Program-made: the position numbers and the translations under genes | Shown: positions 1 through 7,534 of the stretch, in pieces | How positions within the stretch are numbered: the first letter of the stretch is position 1 | Layout of the letters: each line of letters starts with the position of its first letter | The notes under the pieces: generated by a model | Told to the model about the DNA's origin: nothing | Database searches by the model: none | What the model saw: only the letters and a program-made list of their open reading frames with translations | From: Brevundimonas subvibrioides | Lineage (GTDB): Bacteria > Pseudomonadota > Alphaproteobacteria > Caulobacterales > Caulobacteraceae | Length of the DNA stretch: 49,968 bases | Direction: 5' to 3' | NCBI RefSeq assembly: GCF_002280785.1 | Contig: NZ_NCEQ01000018.1 | Coordinates: 1 to 49,968 of the forward strand

Positions 1-94
1 GCGCCGCGAGCCGCGCGGCCTCGTAGGCGGCGGCGTCCATATGGGCGCGCTCGGCCCAGTCGGCAGGGACGGGATACAGGTCGGGGTCGGTCAT
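1..94 (-). CDS. acs: acetyl-CoA synthetase, N-terminus (partial)
   Basis: Only the first 31 codons are inside the window; the gene continues beyond the left edge. The start ATG is the complement of 92-94. The visible N-terminus contains YPVPADWAERAHMDAAAYE, which matches the conserved beginning of AcsA-type acetyl-CoA synthetases (acetate + ATP + CoA to acetyl-CoA, cytoplasmic). It is divergent from the MliC/DUF4232 lipoprotein gene. The fragment is too short to judge catalytic residues; the call rests on the N-terminal signature alone. Confidence 0.75.
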   Translation of the reverse strand, partial: MTDPDLYPVPADWAERAHMDAAAYEAARLAA

Positions 95-203
95 GGGGGA
101 GCTCCTGCCCGGGACACTAACGGCGTCGAGCGCGTCGCGCCAAGGCGGCGGGAGCTATTCACAACGAACGGCGTTAACCTTGAGCATTCATCGGGGGATC
201 GTC

Positions 204-1121
204 ATGAGCCTGCACCGCCTTCTCGTCGCCGTCATCACCGGGGCGATGTCGGTTTCCGCCTGCACGCGCGAGGGCGAGACGCCGCCCGAGGTCATCAACC
301 AGACGCCGCCCGTCGCCCCGCCCGCTCCGACCGCGCCGGCCATAGGCTACGCCTGCGAGAGCGGACAGACGGTGTCGGTCCAGTATCTGGATACGGCCAC
401 GGCGAGCATCGCCTACAAGGGGCAGACCTATGCGCTGCGCCTCGTGCCGTCAGGGAGCGGCGCCCGCTATTCCGGCTCCGGCCTGGAATGGTGGATCGCC
501 ACCCGCGAAGCCTCCGAGAGCGCGACCCTGAGCCGTCTTGGCCCCAACGAGGATGTGGGCGTGGCCGTCCTGGAGCGGTGCAGCCGCCCCTCGGCCAATC
601 CGGCCCTGCCGGTTCCCGGCGCGCCGATCACGCCTCAGCCCGCGCCGGGCGGCGTCCTGCCCGCCTCGATGCCCTGCCGGGCGGCCCAGTTGCGTCTGAA
701 CAGCGAAACGGGCGACGCGGGCGCCGGAAATCGGGTCAATGTCTTCGGCGTCACCAATGCCGGGACCGCGCCGTGCAGCGTCGCGGGCTACCCGGCGGTC
801 AGCCTGCTGGACGCGCAGGGACGCGTCCTCACCACTGTGCGCTCGGACCAGAACCCGCAGACGGCCACCCCGGTGAACCTTGCCGTCGGCGGCAAGGCTT
901 TCTTCGATATCGCCTGGAACGTCGTGCCCAACGAGGGCAATGGCGAACGCGTCTGTCCGTCGGCGGCGCGGGTGCGGGTGCTGATCCCGGGCGATGCGGC
1001 CGCCCTGGCGATTCCGCTGGCCTTCACCCCCTGCGGCGGACGCATTCGGGTCAACCCCTTCCGTGCGGACGTCGAGCCCGGTCCGGCGCCCGAGCCCGCG
1101 CGAGCGGCTTCGGTGACTTGA
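204..1121 (+). CDS. lipoprotein with MliC-like and DUF4232 domains
   Basis: 305-residue predicted lipoprotein. Signal peptide with lipobox VSAC, lipidated Cys20, then a Pro-rich linker (about 30-47). Residues 48-128 look like an MliC domain (lysozyme inhibitor of c-type lysozyme): Y-A-C51, the SGSGARYSG motif at 83-91 followed by WW, and a closing Cys126. Residues about 158-290 form a DUF4232 domain (PCRAAQL start, NAGTAPCSVAGYP). The ATG at 204 was chosen because it begins the signal peptide; an open frame continues upstream to 93 but encodes nothing signal-like. Seen: both domain signatures and the lipobox. Inferred: an envelope protein that may protect against host lysozyme. The stop codon's last base is the first base of a palindrome at 1121-1153. 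Confidence 0.8.
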   Translation: MSLHRLLVAVITGAMSVSACTREGETPPEVINQTPPVAPPAPTAPAIGYACESGQTVSVQYLDTATASIAYKGQTYALRLVPSGSGARYSGSGLEWWIATREASESATLSRLGPNEDVGVAVLERCSRPSANPALPVPGAPITPQPAPGGVLPASMPCRAAQLRLNSETGDAGAGNRVNVFGVTNAGTAPCSVAGYPAVSLLDAQGRVLTTVRSDQNPQTATPVNLAVGGKAFFDIAWNVVPNEGNGERVCPSAARVRVLIPGDAAALAIPLAFTPCGGRIRVNPFRADVEPGPAPEPARAASVT

Positions 1122-1153
1122 TCTCCCTTCTCCCGCAAGGGGAGAAGGGAGAT
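1121..1153. terminator. perfect 14-bp inverted repeat, REP core and likely terminator
   Basis: Arms 1121-1134 and 1140-1153 are perfectly complementary around a 5-base loop. It contains the core CTTCTCCCGCAAGGGGAGAAG that recurs at 14208-14364 and 16082-16241. It sits directly on the stop codon of the lipoprotein gene, so it could end that transcript, but it lacks a T-run. Confidence 0.6.
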
Positions 1154-1196
1154 GGTGGCGCTGGAATCCAATCGCGAAAGGGCGTAGCCACCCGCC

Positions 1197-2393
1197 ATGC
1201 AAACCACAGGCTTTCACGACCGCGTCGCGGCCGAGCTTTCCGACATCGACGCCCAGGGGCTGACCAAGCCCGAGCGGGTGATCGAATCGCGCCAGGGCCC
1301 GGTGATCCAGGTCGCGGGCCGCAAGGTCCTCAACTTCTGCGCCAACAACTACCTCGGTCTCGGCGGCGACGACCGGGTCGTCGCGGCTGCCAATGCGGCG
1401 TCCGAATCGCGCGGCGCGGGCACGGCCTCGGTGCGGTTCATCTGCGGCACGCTCGACATCCACAAAGAGCTGGAACGGGCGATCGCCGACTATCTGGGGT
1501 TCGAGGACTCCATCCTGTTCGCGGCCGCCTTTGACGCCAACGGCGGCCTGTTCGAGCCGCTGTTCGGGGCCGAGGACGCCATAATCTCGGACGCCCTGAA
1601 CCATGCCTCGATCATCGACGGGGTTCGGCTGTGCAAGGCCAGACGCTACCGGTTCGCGACCTCCGACATGGCCGATCTGGAGGCCCAGCTGAAACAGGCG
1701 CGGGCCGACGGCGTGCGCGACATCATCATCGCCACCGACGGCGCCTTCTCGATGGACGGCTATATCGCGAAGCTCGACGAGATCCGGGCGCTGGCCGACC
1801 AGTATGGCGCCCTGATCATGGTCGACGACTGCCACGCGACCGGCTTCCTGGGTCCGCAGGGGCGGGGCTCCTACGCTCATCACGGGGTCAAGGTCGACTT
1901 CGTCACCGGCACCTTCGGCAAGGCTCTGGGGGGCGCGATGGGCGGCTTCATCTGCGCCACCTCGGCTGTGGTCCAGCTGCTGAAACAGCGCGCGCGACCC
2001 TATCTGTTCTCCAACGCCCTGGCGCCCTCGATCTGCGGCGCATCGCTGGAAGCCATCCGCATCGCCCAGGGGGAGGAGGGCGACAAACTGCGCGCTCAAC
2101 TGACCGCCAACGCCGCCCGCTTCCGGGGCGCGATGGCCGAGGCCGGCTTCGACCTCCTGCCCGGCGAGCACCCGATCGTTCCGGTCATGCTGGGCGACGC
2201 CAAACTGGCCCAGACGATGGCGGCGCGGATGCTGGAGCTCGGCGTCTATGTCATCGGCTTCAGCTTCCCGGTGGTGCCGCGCGGCGCGGCGCGCATCCGG
2301 ACGCAGATGTCGGCGGCGCACACCTTCGACCATATCGATCAAGCGGTCGCGGCGTTCACGACGGCCGGCAAGGAATTGGGAGTGATCAAATAA
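1197..2393 (+). CDS. kbl: 2-amino-3-ketobutyrate CoA ligase (glycine C-acetyltransferase)
   Basis: 398-residue PLP enzyme of the alpha-oxoamine synthase family, full length for Kbl. It cleaves 2-amino-3-ketobutyrate with CoA to glycine and acetyl-CoA, the second step of threonine degradation after Tdh. Seen: the NNYLGL motif at 50-55, SVRFICGT at 78-85, and the PLP-lysine motif [10 protein letters not shown] with Lys242, plus VDDCHATG at 209-216. The stop (2391-2393) overlaps the tdh start by one base (TAATG), so the two are translationally coupled. No promoter was recognised in the short gap after the palindrome at 1121-1153. Confidence 0.96.
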   Translation: MQTTGFHDRVAAELSDIDAQGLTKPERVIESRQGPVIQVAGRKVLNFCANNYLGLGGDDRVVAAANAASESRGAGTASVRFICGTLDIHKELERAIADYLGFEDSILFAAAFDANGGLFEPLFGAEDAIISDALNHASIIDGVRLCKARRYRFATSDMADLEAQLKQARADGVRDIIIATDGAFSMDGYIAKLDEIRALADQYGALIMVDDCHATGFLGPQGRGSYAHHGVKVDFVTGTFGKALGGAMGGFICATSAVVQLLKQRARPYLFSNALAPSICGASLEAIRIAQGEEGDKLRAQLTANAARFRGAMAEAGFDLLPGEHPIVPVMLGDAKLAQTMAARMLELGVYVIGFSFPVVPRGAARIRTQMSAAHTFDHIDQAVAAFTTAGKELGVIK

Positions 2394-3445
2394 TGACCGA
2401 CACCATGAAGGCCCTGGCCAAGATGCGGCCCGAGGTCGGCCTTGAGCTGATCGACGCGCCGATCCCTGTGGCGGGACCCGAGGATGTGCTGATCCGCGTG
2501 CACCGCACCGCCGTCTGCGGCACCGACATTCACATCTGGAACTGGGATGAGTGGTCCCAGAAGAACGTGCCGACGCCGATGATCACCGGCCACGAGTTCT
2601 CGGGCGAGATCGTCGCCATCGGCTCCGACGTGAACCGGCCGCTGAAAATCGGCCAGAGGGTCTCGGCCGAGGGGCACGTCATCGACCTGAACTCGGAGGC
2701 GGCGCGGGCCGGCCACTTCCACCTGGACCCGCACACGCGCGGCATCGGCGTGAACCGCCAAGGGGCCTTCGCCGAGTTCGTCGTGGCCCCGGCCTTCAAT
2801 GTGATCGAGCTGCCCGACGACGTCTCCTATGAAGTCGCCGCCATGCTGGATCCGTTCGGCAACGCGGTTCACACGGCCCAGCAGTTCGACCTGCTCGGCG
2901 AGGACGTGCTGGTCACCGGCGCCGGGCCCATCGGCATGATGGCCGCCGCTGTCGCCCGTCACGCCGGCGCCCGGACCGTGGTCCTGACCGACATCAACGA
3001 CTTCCGCCTGGAACTGGCCCAGAAGGTCGCGCCGGGCGTGCGGACGGTGAACACCACGAAGGAGGACCTGCGCGACGTCATGAAGGAACTGGGCCTGAAG
3101 GTCGGCTTCGACGTGGCGCTGGAGATGTCGGGCAGCCCGATCGCCTTCAAACAGTGTGTCGACACCCTGATCATGGGCGGCGGCATGGCCCTGCTGGGCA
3201 TTCCGTCCAAGCCGATGGAGACCGACTGGGGCGCCATCATCCTGAAGGCCCTGACGATCAAGGGCGTCTACGGGCGCGAGATGTTCACGACCTGGCGCAA
3301 GATGCTGGGCCTGCTGAAGGCCGGCCTCGACCTCGAACCCCTGATCACCCACCGGCTGTCCTATGCCGACTACCGCGAAGGCTTCGACGCGATGAGGTCG
3401 GGCCAGTCGGGCAAGGTCATCCTCGACTGGGACAAGGCTGCATGA
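2393..3445 (+). CDS. tdh: L-threonine 3-dehydrogenase
   Basis: 350-residue zinc-dependent medium-chain dehydrogenase oxidising L-threonine to 2-amino-3-ketobutyrate with NAD+. Catalytic-zinc elements are present: Cys42 in VCGTDIH, His67-Glu68 in TGHEFSG, and the NAD motif GAGPIG. The threonine-DH signatures NWDEWSQK and [10 protein letters not shown] confirm the subfamily. Oddity: the structural-zinc lobe aligns without gaps to E. coli Tdh, yet all four zinc cysteines are replaced (Asp98, Ser101, Ala104, Asp112). Start ATG overlaps the kbl stop. The stop TGA at 3443-3445 overlaps an ATG at 3442 that is probably the ancestral start of the next gene. Confidence 0.95.
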   Translation: MTDTMKALAKMRPEVGLELIDAPIPVAGPEDVLIRVHRTAVCGTDIHIWNWDEWSQKNVPTPMITGHEFSGEIVAIGSDVNRPLKIGQRVSAEGHVIDLNSEAARAGHFHLDPHTRGIGVNRQGAFAEFVVAPAFNVIELPDDVSYEVAAMLDPFGNAVHTAQQFDLLGEDVLVTGAGPIGMMAAAVARHAGARTVVLTDINDFRLELAQKVAPGVRTVNTTKEDLRDVMKELGLKVGFDVALEMSGSPIAFKQCVDTLIMGGGMALLGIPSKPMETDWGAIILKALTIKGVYGREMFTTWRKMLGLLKAGLDLEPLITHRLSYADYREGFDAMRSGQSGKVILDWDKAA

Positions 3446-3455
3446 GGGGGGCGGC

Positions 3456-3902
3456 CTGACCCCGATCGTCGCCTTCCTGACGGGCGAGGGAACCGACGGC
3501 GCGGGGCGGGATGTCTTCGAGGTCATCAGCTTCGACGACGCTGCGGTCGAGCAGGCGCATGACTTCATCCAGTGGCTGTTCCCCTTGCGGGAGCGGTCGG
3601 GCGCGCAGCCGAACGCACCCATGGTCACGGACGAGGATATCGAGGCGATCCGCGAGTCCATCTCGGCCCAGGCCGCCCTGGCCGCAGCAACGGACCGGCT
3701 CGCGATATTCTACTATCGCAATGGGCACTGGCTGACGGCCAGCGACCACAACCATCTGCGGATCACCCGGATCATCAAATCGCTGAGGCTGCTGCGCGGT
3801 GACGCGCTGGCGGACGCCTTCCGCACGCTGATCCTGGCGCGGGTCGAGGAGGCGGGGTCTCCGATCGGGAAGCCGACGCTGGGGTTCTGGGCCCGGGCCT
3901 AG
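3456..3902 (+). CDS. opioid growth factor receptor (OGFr) conserved-region protein, start disturbed
   Basis: About 148 residues. The N-terminal part has IVAFLTGEGTDGAGR, then EQAHDFIQWLFPLRERS, the hallmark of the OGFr conserved region found in many bacteria; its function there is unknown. The coding similarity begins at about 3459, but no ATG/GTG/TTG lies in frame before it; CTG at 3456 is the annotated start, preceded by a purine-rich GAGGGGGGCGG. An ATG at 3442 overlapping the tdh stop (ATGA) would be the natural start, but reads into TGA after five codons; one more G in the six-G run at 3446-3451 would put it in frame. So either a non-standard start, a real frameshift or a homopolymer sequencing error. 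The domain is clear; the start is not. Confidence 0.72.
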   Translation: MTPIVAFLTGEGTDGAGRDVFEVISFDDAAVEQAHDFIQWLFPLRERSGAQPNAPMVTDEDIEAIRESISAQAALAAATDRLAIFYYRNGHWLTASDHNHLRITRIIKSLRLLRGDALADAFRTLILARVEEAGSPIGKPTLGFWARA

Positions 3903-3957
3903 GCCTTCGACCTCCGGTTCCGCTTGACCCCGACCGTCGGGAATAGGACGGAACAGC

Positions 3958-4776
3958 ATGAACTATCGCCACAGCTTCCACGCCGGAAACTTCGCCGACC
4001 TGGTCAAACACGCCCTGGTCCTGTGGCTGCTGAAGACGCGGCAGGCGGCGGGGCCGGTGGTCGTGCTGGACACCCATGCCGGGGCGGGGCTCTATGATCT
4101 GACCGGCGACGCGACGCGTTCGCGCGAGGCCGAGGCCGGGGTCGAACGGCTGATGGCGGCCGCGGATCGGCCGGCTCTGATCGAGGCGCTGGCGGCGGAG
4201 GTCGCGGCGCTGAATCCCGAAGGAGGCGTACGGTTCTATCCGGGATCGCCGGTGCTGGTGGCGCGGTCGTCAAGGGCGGCTGACGCCTATGTCGGGTTCG
4301 AGCTGCACGAGGAGGTGGCAGGGCTGCTCCGCGCGAGCCTTTCCGGTTTTCCGAACGCGCGGGGCGAGATCGGGGACGGCTATGATCTGGTCCTGGCGGA
4401 GGCGCGGCAGGCGGGCGGGGCGCTGGTGCTGATCGACCCTCCGTTCGAGCGGCCGGACGACTACCTGCGCGCGGCGGACACGGCGGCCGCGATCGTGAAG
4501 GCGGACCCGACGGCCATCGTGGCGATCTGGACGCCGCTGAAGGATATGGAGACCTTCGACGGCTTCCTGAGGCGGCTGGCGTCGGGGACAGATGCGCCGA
4601 CCCTGGTGGCCGAGGCGCGGTTGAGGCCGCTGACCAATCCGATGAAGATGAACGGCTGCGCCATGGTGGTCGTCAATCCGCCCGAGGGCGCCGATGCGGC
4701 GGCTGCGGAGATCTGCGGCTGGGTAGCCAGGGCCCTGGGCGATGCGGGGGCGAAGGCGGAGGTCTGGCGAGCCTGA
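3958..4776 (+). CDS. rlmJ: 23S rRNA (adenine(2030)-N6)-methyltransferase
   Basis: 272-residue SAM-dependent methyltransferase that modifies A2030 of 23S rRNA. Seen: N-terminal YRHSFHAGNFADLVKH, the SAM-binding DTHAGAGLYDL at 38-48, and the catalytic IDPPFE motif with Asp160, equivalent to the (N/D)PP(Y/F) motif of N6-adenine methylases. Length fits the family. It stands 55 bases after the OGFr gene on the same strand. Downstream lies a 9-base tandem repeat. Confidence 0.95.
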   Translation: MNYRHSFHAGNFADLVKHALVLWLLKTRQAAGPVVVLDTHAGAGLYDLTGDATRSREAEAGVERLMAAADRPALIEALAAEVAALNPEGGVRFYPGSPVLVARSSRAADAYVGFELHEEVAGLLRASLSGFPNARGEIGDGYDLVLAEARQAGGALVLIDPPFERPDDYLRAADTAAAIVKADPTAIVAIWTPLKDMETFDGFLRRLASGTDAPTLVAEARLRPLTNPMKMNGCAMVVVNPPEGADAAAAEICGWVARALGDAGAKAEVWRA

Positions 4777-4792
4777 CCGGACTCCAAAACAC

Positions 4793-4830
4793 CGTCCGAA
4801 GCGTCCGAAGCGTCCGAAGCGTTCGGAACG
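4793..4830. repeat. three tandem copies of a 9-mer, with palindromic end
   Basis: The unit CGTCCGAAG occurs at 4793-4801, 4802-4810 and 4811-4819, followed by CGTTCGGAACG, whose first part can pair with the last unit. It lies 17 bases after the rlmJ stop. It could fold as a small hairpin, but no T-run follows. Confidence 0.6.
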
Positions 4831-4907
4831 TCGAGGCCAGATGGCAATGTCAAAGACCGACAGCCGGCGCTGTCTAGCATGCCTCTGCGTCAGATGCGGA
4901 CGCAGGC

Positions 4908-5234
4908 CTATTCGATGACTTCGCCGGCCTCGTAGAGGTTCGGCTCGAATGTGGCGATGGCCATGATGGGCAGCATGGCGACGGAGACGGCGGCTGTGCG
5001 CGTCATCGCCTTCCAGTCCTCGACCGAGCGCCAGACGGCCTGATTGACGACCGTCTTGCCGTTCAGGCCGCGATGCAGGGTCGCCGAGACGAAGCCGGGC
5101 AGGCCGACCTGGGCCCGGGTCAATTCGGCCAGCATCTCCAGCAAATCGTCCTGGCGATCAGGCTGGACCTTGAACACATTGATCAGCACGACCGGGGCGG
5201 TATCGGCGTCAGAGTGCGCGGCGGCATCGGTCAT
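4908..5234 (-). CDS. antibiotic biosynthesis monooxygenase (ABM) fold protein
   Basis: 108 residues. The sequence VVLINVFKVQPDRQDDLLEML, then GLPGFVSATLH and VVNQAVWRSVEDWKAM, fits the dimeric ferredoxin-like ABM fold (small monooxygenases and heme/quinone-modifying relatives). The substrate cannot be told from sequence. The ATG complement at 5232-5234 was chosen; the open frame extends far upstream but that part is antisense to the amidotransferase. A stem CTGCGTC/GACGCAG at 4885-4905 follows the stop. It is divergent from the amidotransferase gene, with about 60 bases for two promoters. Confidence 0.8.
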   Translation of the reverse strand: MTDAAAHSDADTAPVVLINVFKVQPDRQDDLLEMLAELTRAQVGLPGFVSATLHRGLNGKTVVNQAVWRSVEDWKAMTRTAAVSVAMLPIMAIATFEPNLYEAGEVIE

Positions 5235-5294
5235 AAGCCGCGCTCTAGCGCCTTTGCCCTTGTCCCGCCATGGCGGAGCAGTCCCTATGGGGAC

Positions 5295-6023
5295 ATGAAA
5301 CCCATCGCGATCCTGGAAACCGGCAAGCCGCCCGAGGCGCTGAAGGATGCGTTCGACGACTATCCGGCGCGGTTCCGGGCCCTGCTGGGCGAAGGGGTGG
5401 CGACGGTTCGGTTCGATGTCCAGGCCGGGCGGTTGCCAGAAGACCCGGAAGACTTTCAGGGGGCGATTGTCACCGGATCGGCGGCGGGGGTCTATGACGA
5501 CCTGCCGTGGATCGCCCCCCTGGTCGACTGGCTGCGTGCGGCGCGGGGCCGGACCCGGCTGGTCGGCATCTGCTTCGGGCATCAGGTCATGGCCCATGCG
5601 TTCGGCGGTCTGGTCGAGAAATCGGACAAGGGCTGGGGCGTCGGCCTGCATCGCTATGCGGTGGTGGGCGAGGAGCCGTGGATGTTTCCGCGTGCGGCCT
5701 CCATCGCCATCCCGGTGTCGCACCAGGATCAGGTGCTGGTTCCGCCTGCGGATGCGCGGGTGATCGCCGCGAGCGAATTCACGCCGTTCGCAGGACTGGC
5801 CTGGGATGACGCCATGTCGTTCCAGTGTCATCCCGAGTTCCAGCCGGACTACGCCGCCGCCCTGGTCGAAAGCCGGCGCGGCCATCGCATCGCGGACGCC
5901 CTGGCGGACGAGGCCCTGGCCAGTCTGGCGAAGAGCAACGACCGCGCGGTGCTGACGGCCTGGATCCGCGCCTTCCTGATGCTGACCCCGCCCCCGGTCG
6001 AGGGCGAGGGCAGCGGAATCTAG
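5295..6023 (+). CDS. class I glutamine amidotransferase (GMP synthase-like)
   Basis: 242 residues, a stand-alone GATase1 domain. The nucleophile elbow GICFGHQ has Cys93, and the His179/Glu181 pair lies in QCHPEFQ, so the catalytic triad is intact. Such free-standing proteins hydrolyse glutamine or gamma-glutamyl compounds; this one could act on a gamma-glutamyl substrate, but the sequence does not say which. The ATG at 5295 follows GGGGAC; the frame extends upstream over the divergent ABM gene and was not used. It converges with hemF, leaving 10 bases between the two stops. Confidence 0.85.
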   Translation: MKPIAILETGKPPEALKDAFDDYPARFRALLGEGVATVRFDVQAGRLPEDPEDFQGAIVTGSAAGVYDDLPWIAPLVDWLRAARGRTRLVGICFGHQVMAHAFGGLVEKSDKGWGVGLHRYAVVGEEPWMFPRAASIAIPVSHQDQVLVPPADARVIAASEFTPFAGLAWDDAMSFQCHPEFQPDYAAALVESRRGHRIADALADEALASLAKSNDRAVLTAWIRAFLMLTPPPVEGEGSGI

Positions 6024-6033
6024 CGCCTGCCCG

Positions 6034-6921
6034 TCACGGCCATTTCACCACCGGCGGCATCGAACTGAGGATCGACTCGACGTTGCCGCCGGTCTTGAGG
6101 CCGAACATCGTGCCGCGGTCGTAGAGCAGGTTGAACTCGACGTAGCGGCCGCGCCGGACCAACTGTTCCTCGCGCTCCCCGGACGTCCAGGCCTCCGTCA
6201 TGCGACGCTCGACGATGGCGGCGTAGGTCTCCAGGAACGCTTCCCCAACATCGCGGGTGAAGGCGAAGTCCTTCGCGTAGTCGCCCGAGTCATGGTGGTC
6301 GTAGAATATCCCGCCCGTGCCGCGCGGCTCGTTCCGGTGCGGCAGGAAGAAATAGTCGTCGCACCAGGCCTTGAACTTCGGATGCCAGGTCGGGTCGTGG
6401 GCATCGCAGGCCGTCTTCATCCCGGCGTGGAAGGCGACCGTGTCCGGCGCGTCCTGGCGACGATCCACGTCGAGCACGGGGGTCAGGTCGCCGCCGCCGC
6501 CGAACCAGCTCTTCGTCGTGGCGATGAAGCGGGTGTTCATGTGCACGGCGGGGACACGCGGGCTGACCGGATGACAGATCAGGCTGATGCCGGTGGCGAA
6601 GAAGCGGGGGTCTTCGTCGGCGCCGGGGACGGTCTTCGCATAGTCGGCGGGGAACTCGCCGTGGACGGTGGAGACGTGGACCCCGACCTTCTCGAACAGG
6701 CGGCCGTGCATCATGCCCATGACCCCGCCGCCGCCGGCGTCCCGCGACCACGGCGTGCGCACGAACCGACCCGGCTCGCCGGGGAAGAGGTCGGCGGGGG
6801 CCGCGTCTTCCAGCGCCTCGAACCCGGCGTGGATGCGGTCGCGCAGGGCCTCGAACCAGGCGCGGGTCTCGACCTTCTTGAGGTCCAGCGGATCGGTGTC
6901 GGGGAGGGGGAACTGGCTCAT
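6034..6921 (-). CDS. hemF: coproporphyrinogen III oxidase, oxygen-dependent
   Basis: 295 residues. It converts coproporphyrinogen III to protoporphyrinogen IX in aerobic heme synthesis. Seen: the family blocks [43 protein letters not shown] and, at the C-terminus, [20 protein letters not shown] with ESILSSMPP. All blocks occur in the usual order and the length is normal. The ATG complement at 6919-6921 gives the standard N-terminus. It is a single-gene unit convergent with the amidotransferase. Confidence 0.97.
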   Translation of the reverse strand: MSQFPLPDTDPLDLKKVETRAWFEALRDRIHAGFEALEDAAPADLFPGEPGRFVRTPWSRDAGGGGVMGMMHGRLFEKVGVHVSTVHGEFPADYAKTVPGADEDPRFFATGISLICHPVSPRVPAVHMNTRFIATTKSWFGGGGDLTPVLDVDRRQDAPDTVAFHAGMKTACDAHDPTWHPKFKAWCDDYFFLPHRNEPRGTGGIFYDHHDSGDYAKDFAFTRDVGEAFLETYAAIVERRMTEAWTSGEREEQLVRRGRYVEFNLLYDRGTMFGLKTGGNVESILSSMPPVVKWP

Positions 6922-6969
6922 GGGCGGCGTTCAATCACGTCTCGCACGCGAGGTCACGCGGGCCGGGAA

Positions 6970-6994
6970 TGAACCGCGCAGGTCCGCAGCCGTT
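6970..6994 (+). promoter_or_regulatory. candidate EcfG-type promoter TGAAC-N16-CGTT
   Basis: TGAAC at 6970-6974, exactly 16 bases, CGTT at 6991-6994. This differs from the EcfG consensus (GGAAC-N16/17-CGTT) only in the first base. It would start a transcript about 20 bases before the ATG at 7024. Confidence 0.4.
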
Positions 6995-7023
6995 TGGACG
7001 ACGGGCTGTTTGGAGAATTTCTA

Positions 7024-7476
7024 ATGCGATCCCTGTTGATCCCGACCCTGACGATCACCCTGCTCTCGGCGGGCGCCGCCCTGGCCCAGGACGCGCGGGC
7101 GCAGGAGACGGGCGTGTTCCGGGAGACCGACGAGGGACTGTCATGCGCCGGGATCAGCGACGAGGCGGCGCAGCTCGGCCAGGCCATGGGCGCCGCGACG
7201 CCCCAGGGCGGCTGGCTGAGTTCGCTCGGCGGCATCGCACGGTCGGGCGCCGCGATGCTCGTACCCGGCGGCGGCCTCGCCATCGCCGGGGTGGATGCGG
7301 TGCGTCAGCCGGCGCGCGATCGCGACGAAGCCGAACAGGCGGCGGTGCAGAGCCGCTGGTACTATCTGAACGGCCTGCATATCGGGCGCGGCTGCCGTGA
7401 GCAGGCGCGGGCCCCGGCCCGCTCACCCTCGATTCAGCCCGGCGCGTTGCCCGTTCCGGCGAGGAGCGACCGCTAG
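7024..7476 (+). CDS. secreted protein of unknown function
   Basis: 150 residues with a clear signal peptide (RSLLIPTLTITLLSAGAALA, cleavage before Gln22). The mature part has two cysteines (LSCAGIS and RGCREQ), a Gly/Ala-rich hydrophobic middle (SGAAMLVPGGGLAIAG) that could insert in or touch the membrane, and a Pro-rich tail. No family recognised. The ATG at 7024 begins the signal peptide; an in-frame ATG at 6994 would add 10 residues and overlaps the candidate promoter. Likely periplasmic. The signal peptide is certain enough; the function is unknown. Confidence 0.7.
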   Translation: MRSLLIPTLTITLLSAGAALAQDARAQETGVFRETDEGLSCAGISDEAAQLGQAMGAATPQGGWLSSLGGIARSGAAMLVPGGGLAIAGVDAVRQPARDRDEAEQAAVQSRWYYLNGLHIGRGCREQARAPARSPSIQPGALPVPARSDR

Positions 7477-7534
7477 CTGCCTTTACTCGCAGGGCGGCCT
7501 CGGCCACGGTCGCGGCTTCATAGCGAGGTCGTCC

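Noticed and set aside
450..2342. 630-codon leftward open frame
   Set aside because: Antisense to kbl and the lipoprotein gene; Arg/Gly/Asp-rich shadow sequence of high-GC codons.
1631..3445. 604-codon open frame before and through tdh
   Set aside because: The first 254 codons are kbl in a shifted frame; tdh starts at 2393.
4793..4819. possible CRISPR array
   Set aside because: Units are 9 bases with no spacers; simple tandem repeat.
4461..4880. 139-codon leftward ORF
   Set aside because: Antisense of rlmJ; includes the tandem repeat as a SDA/ASD run.
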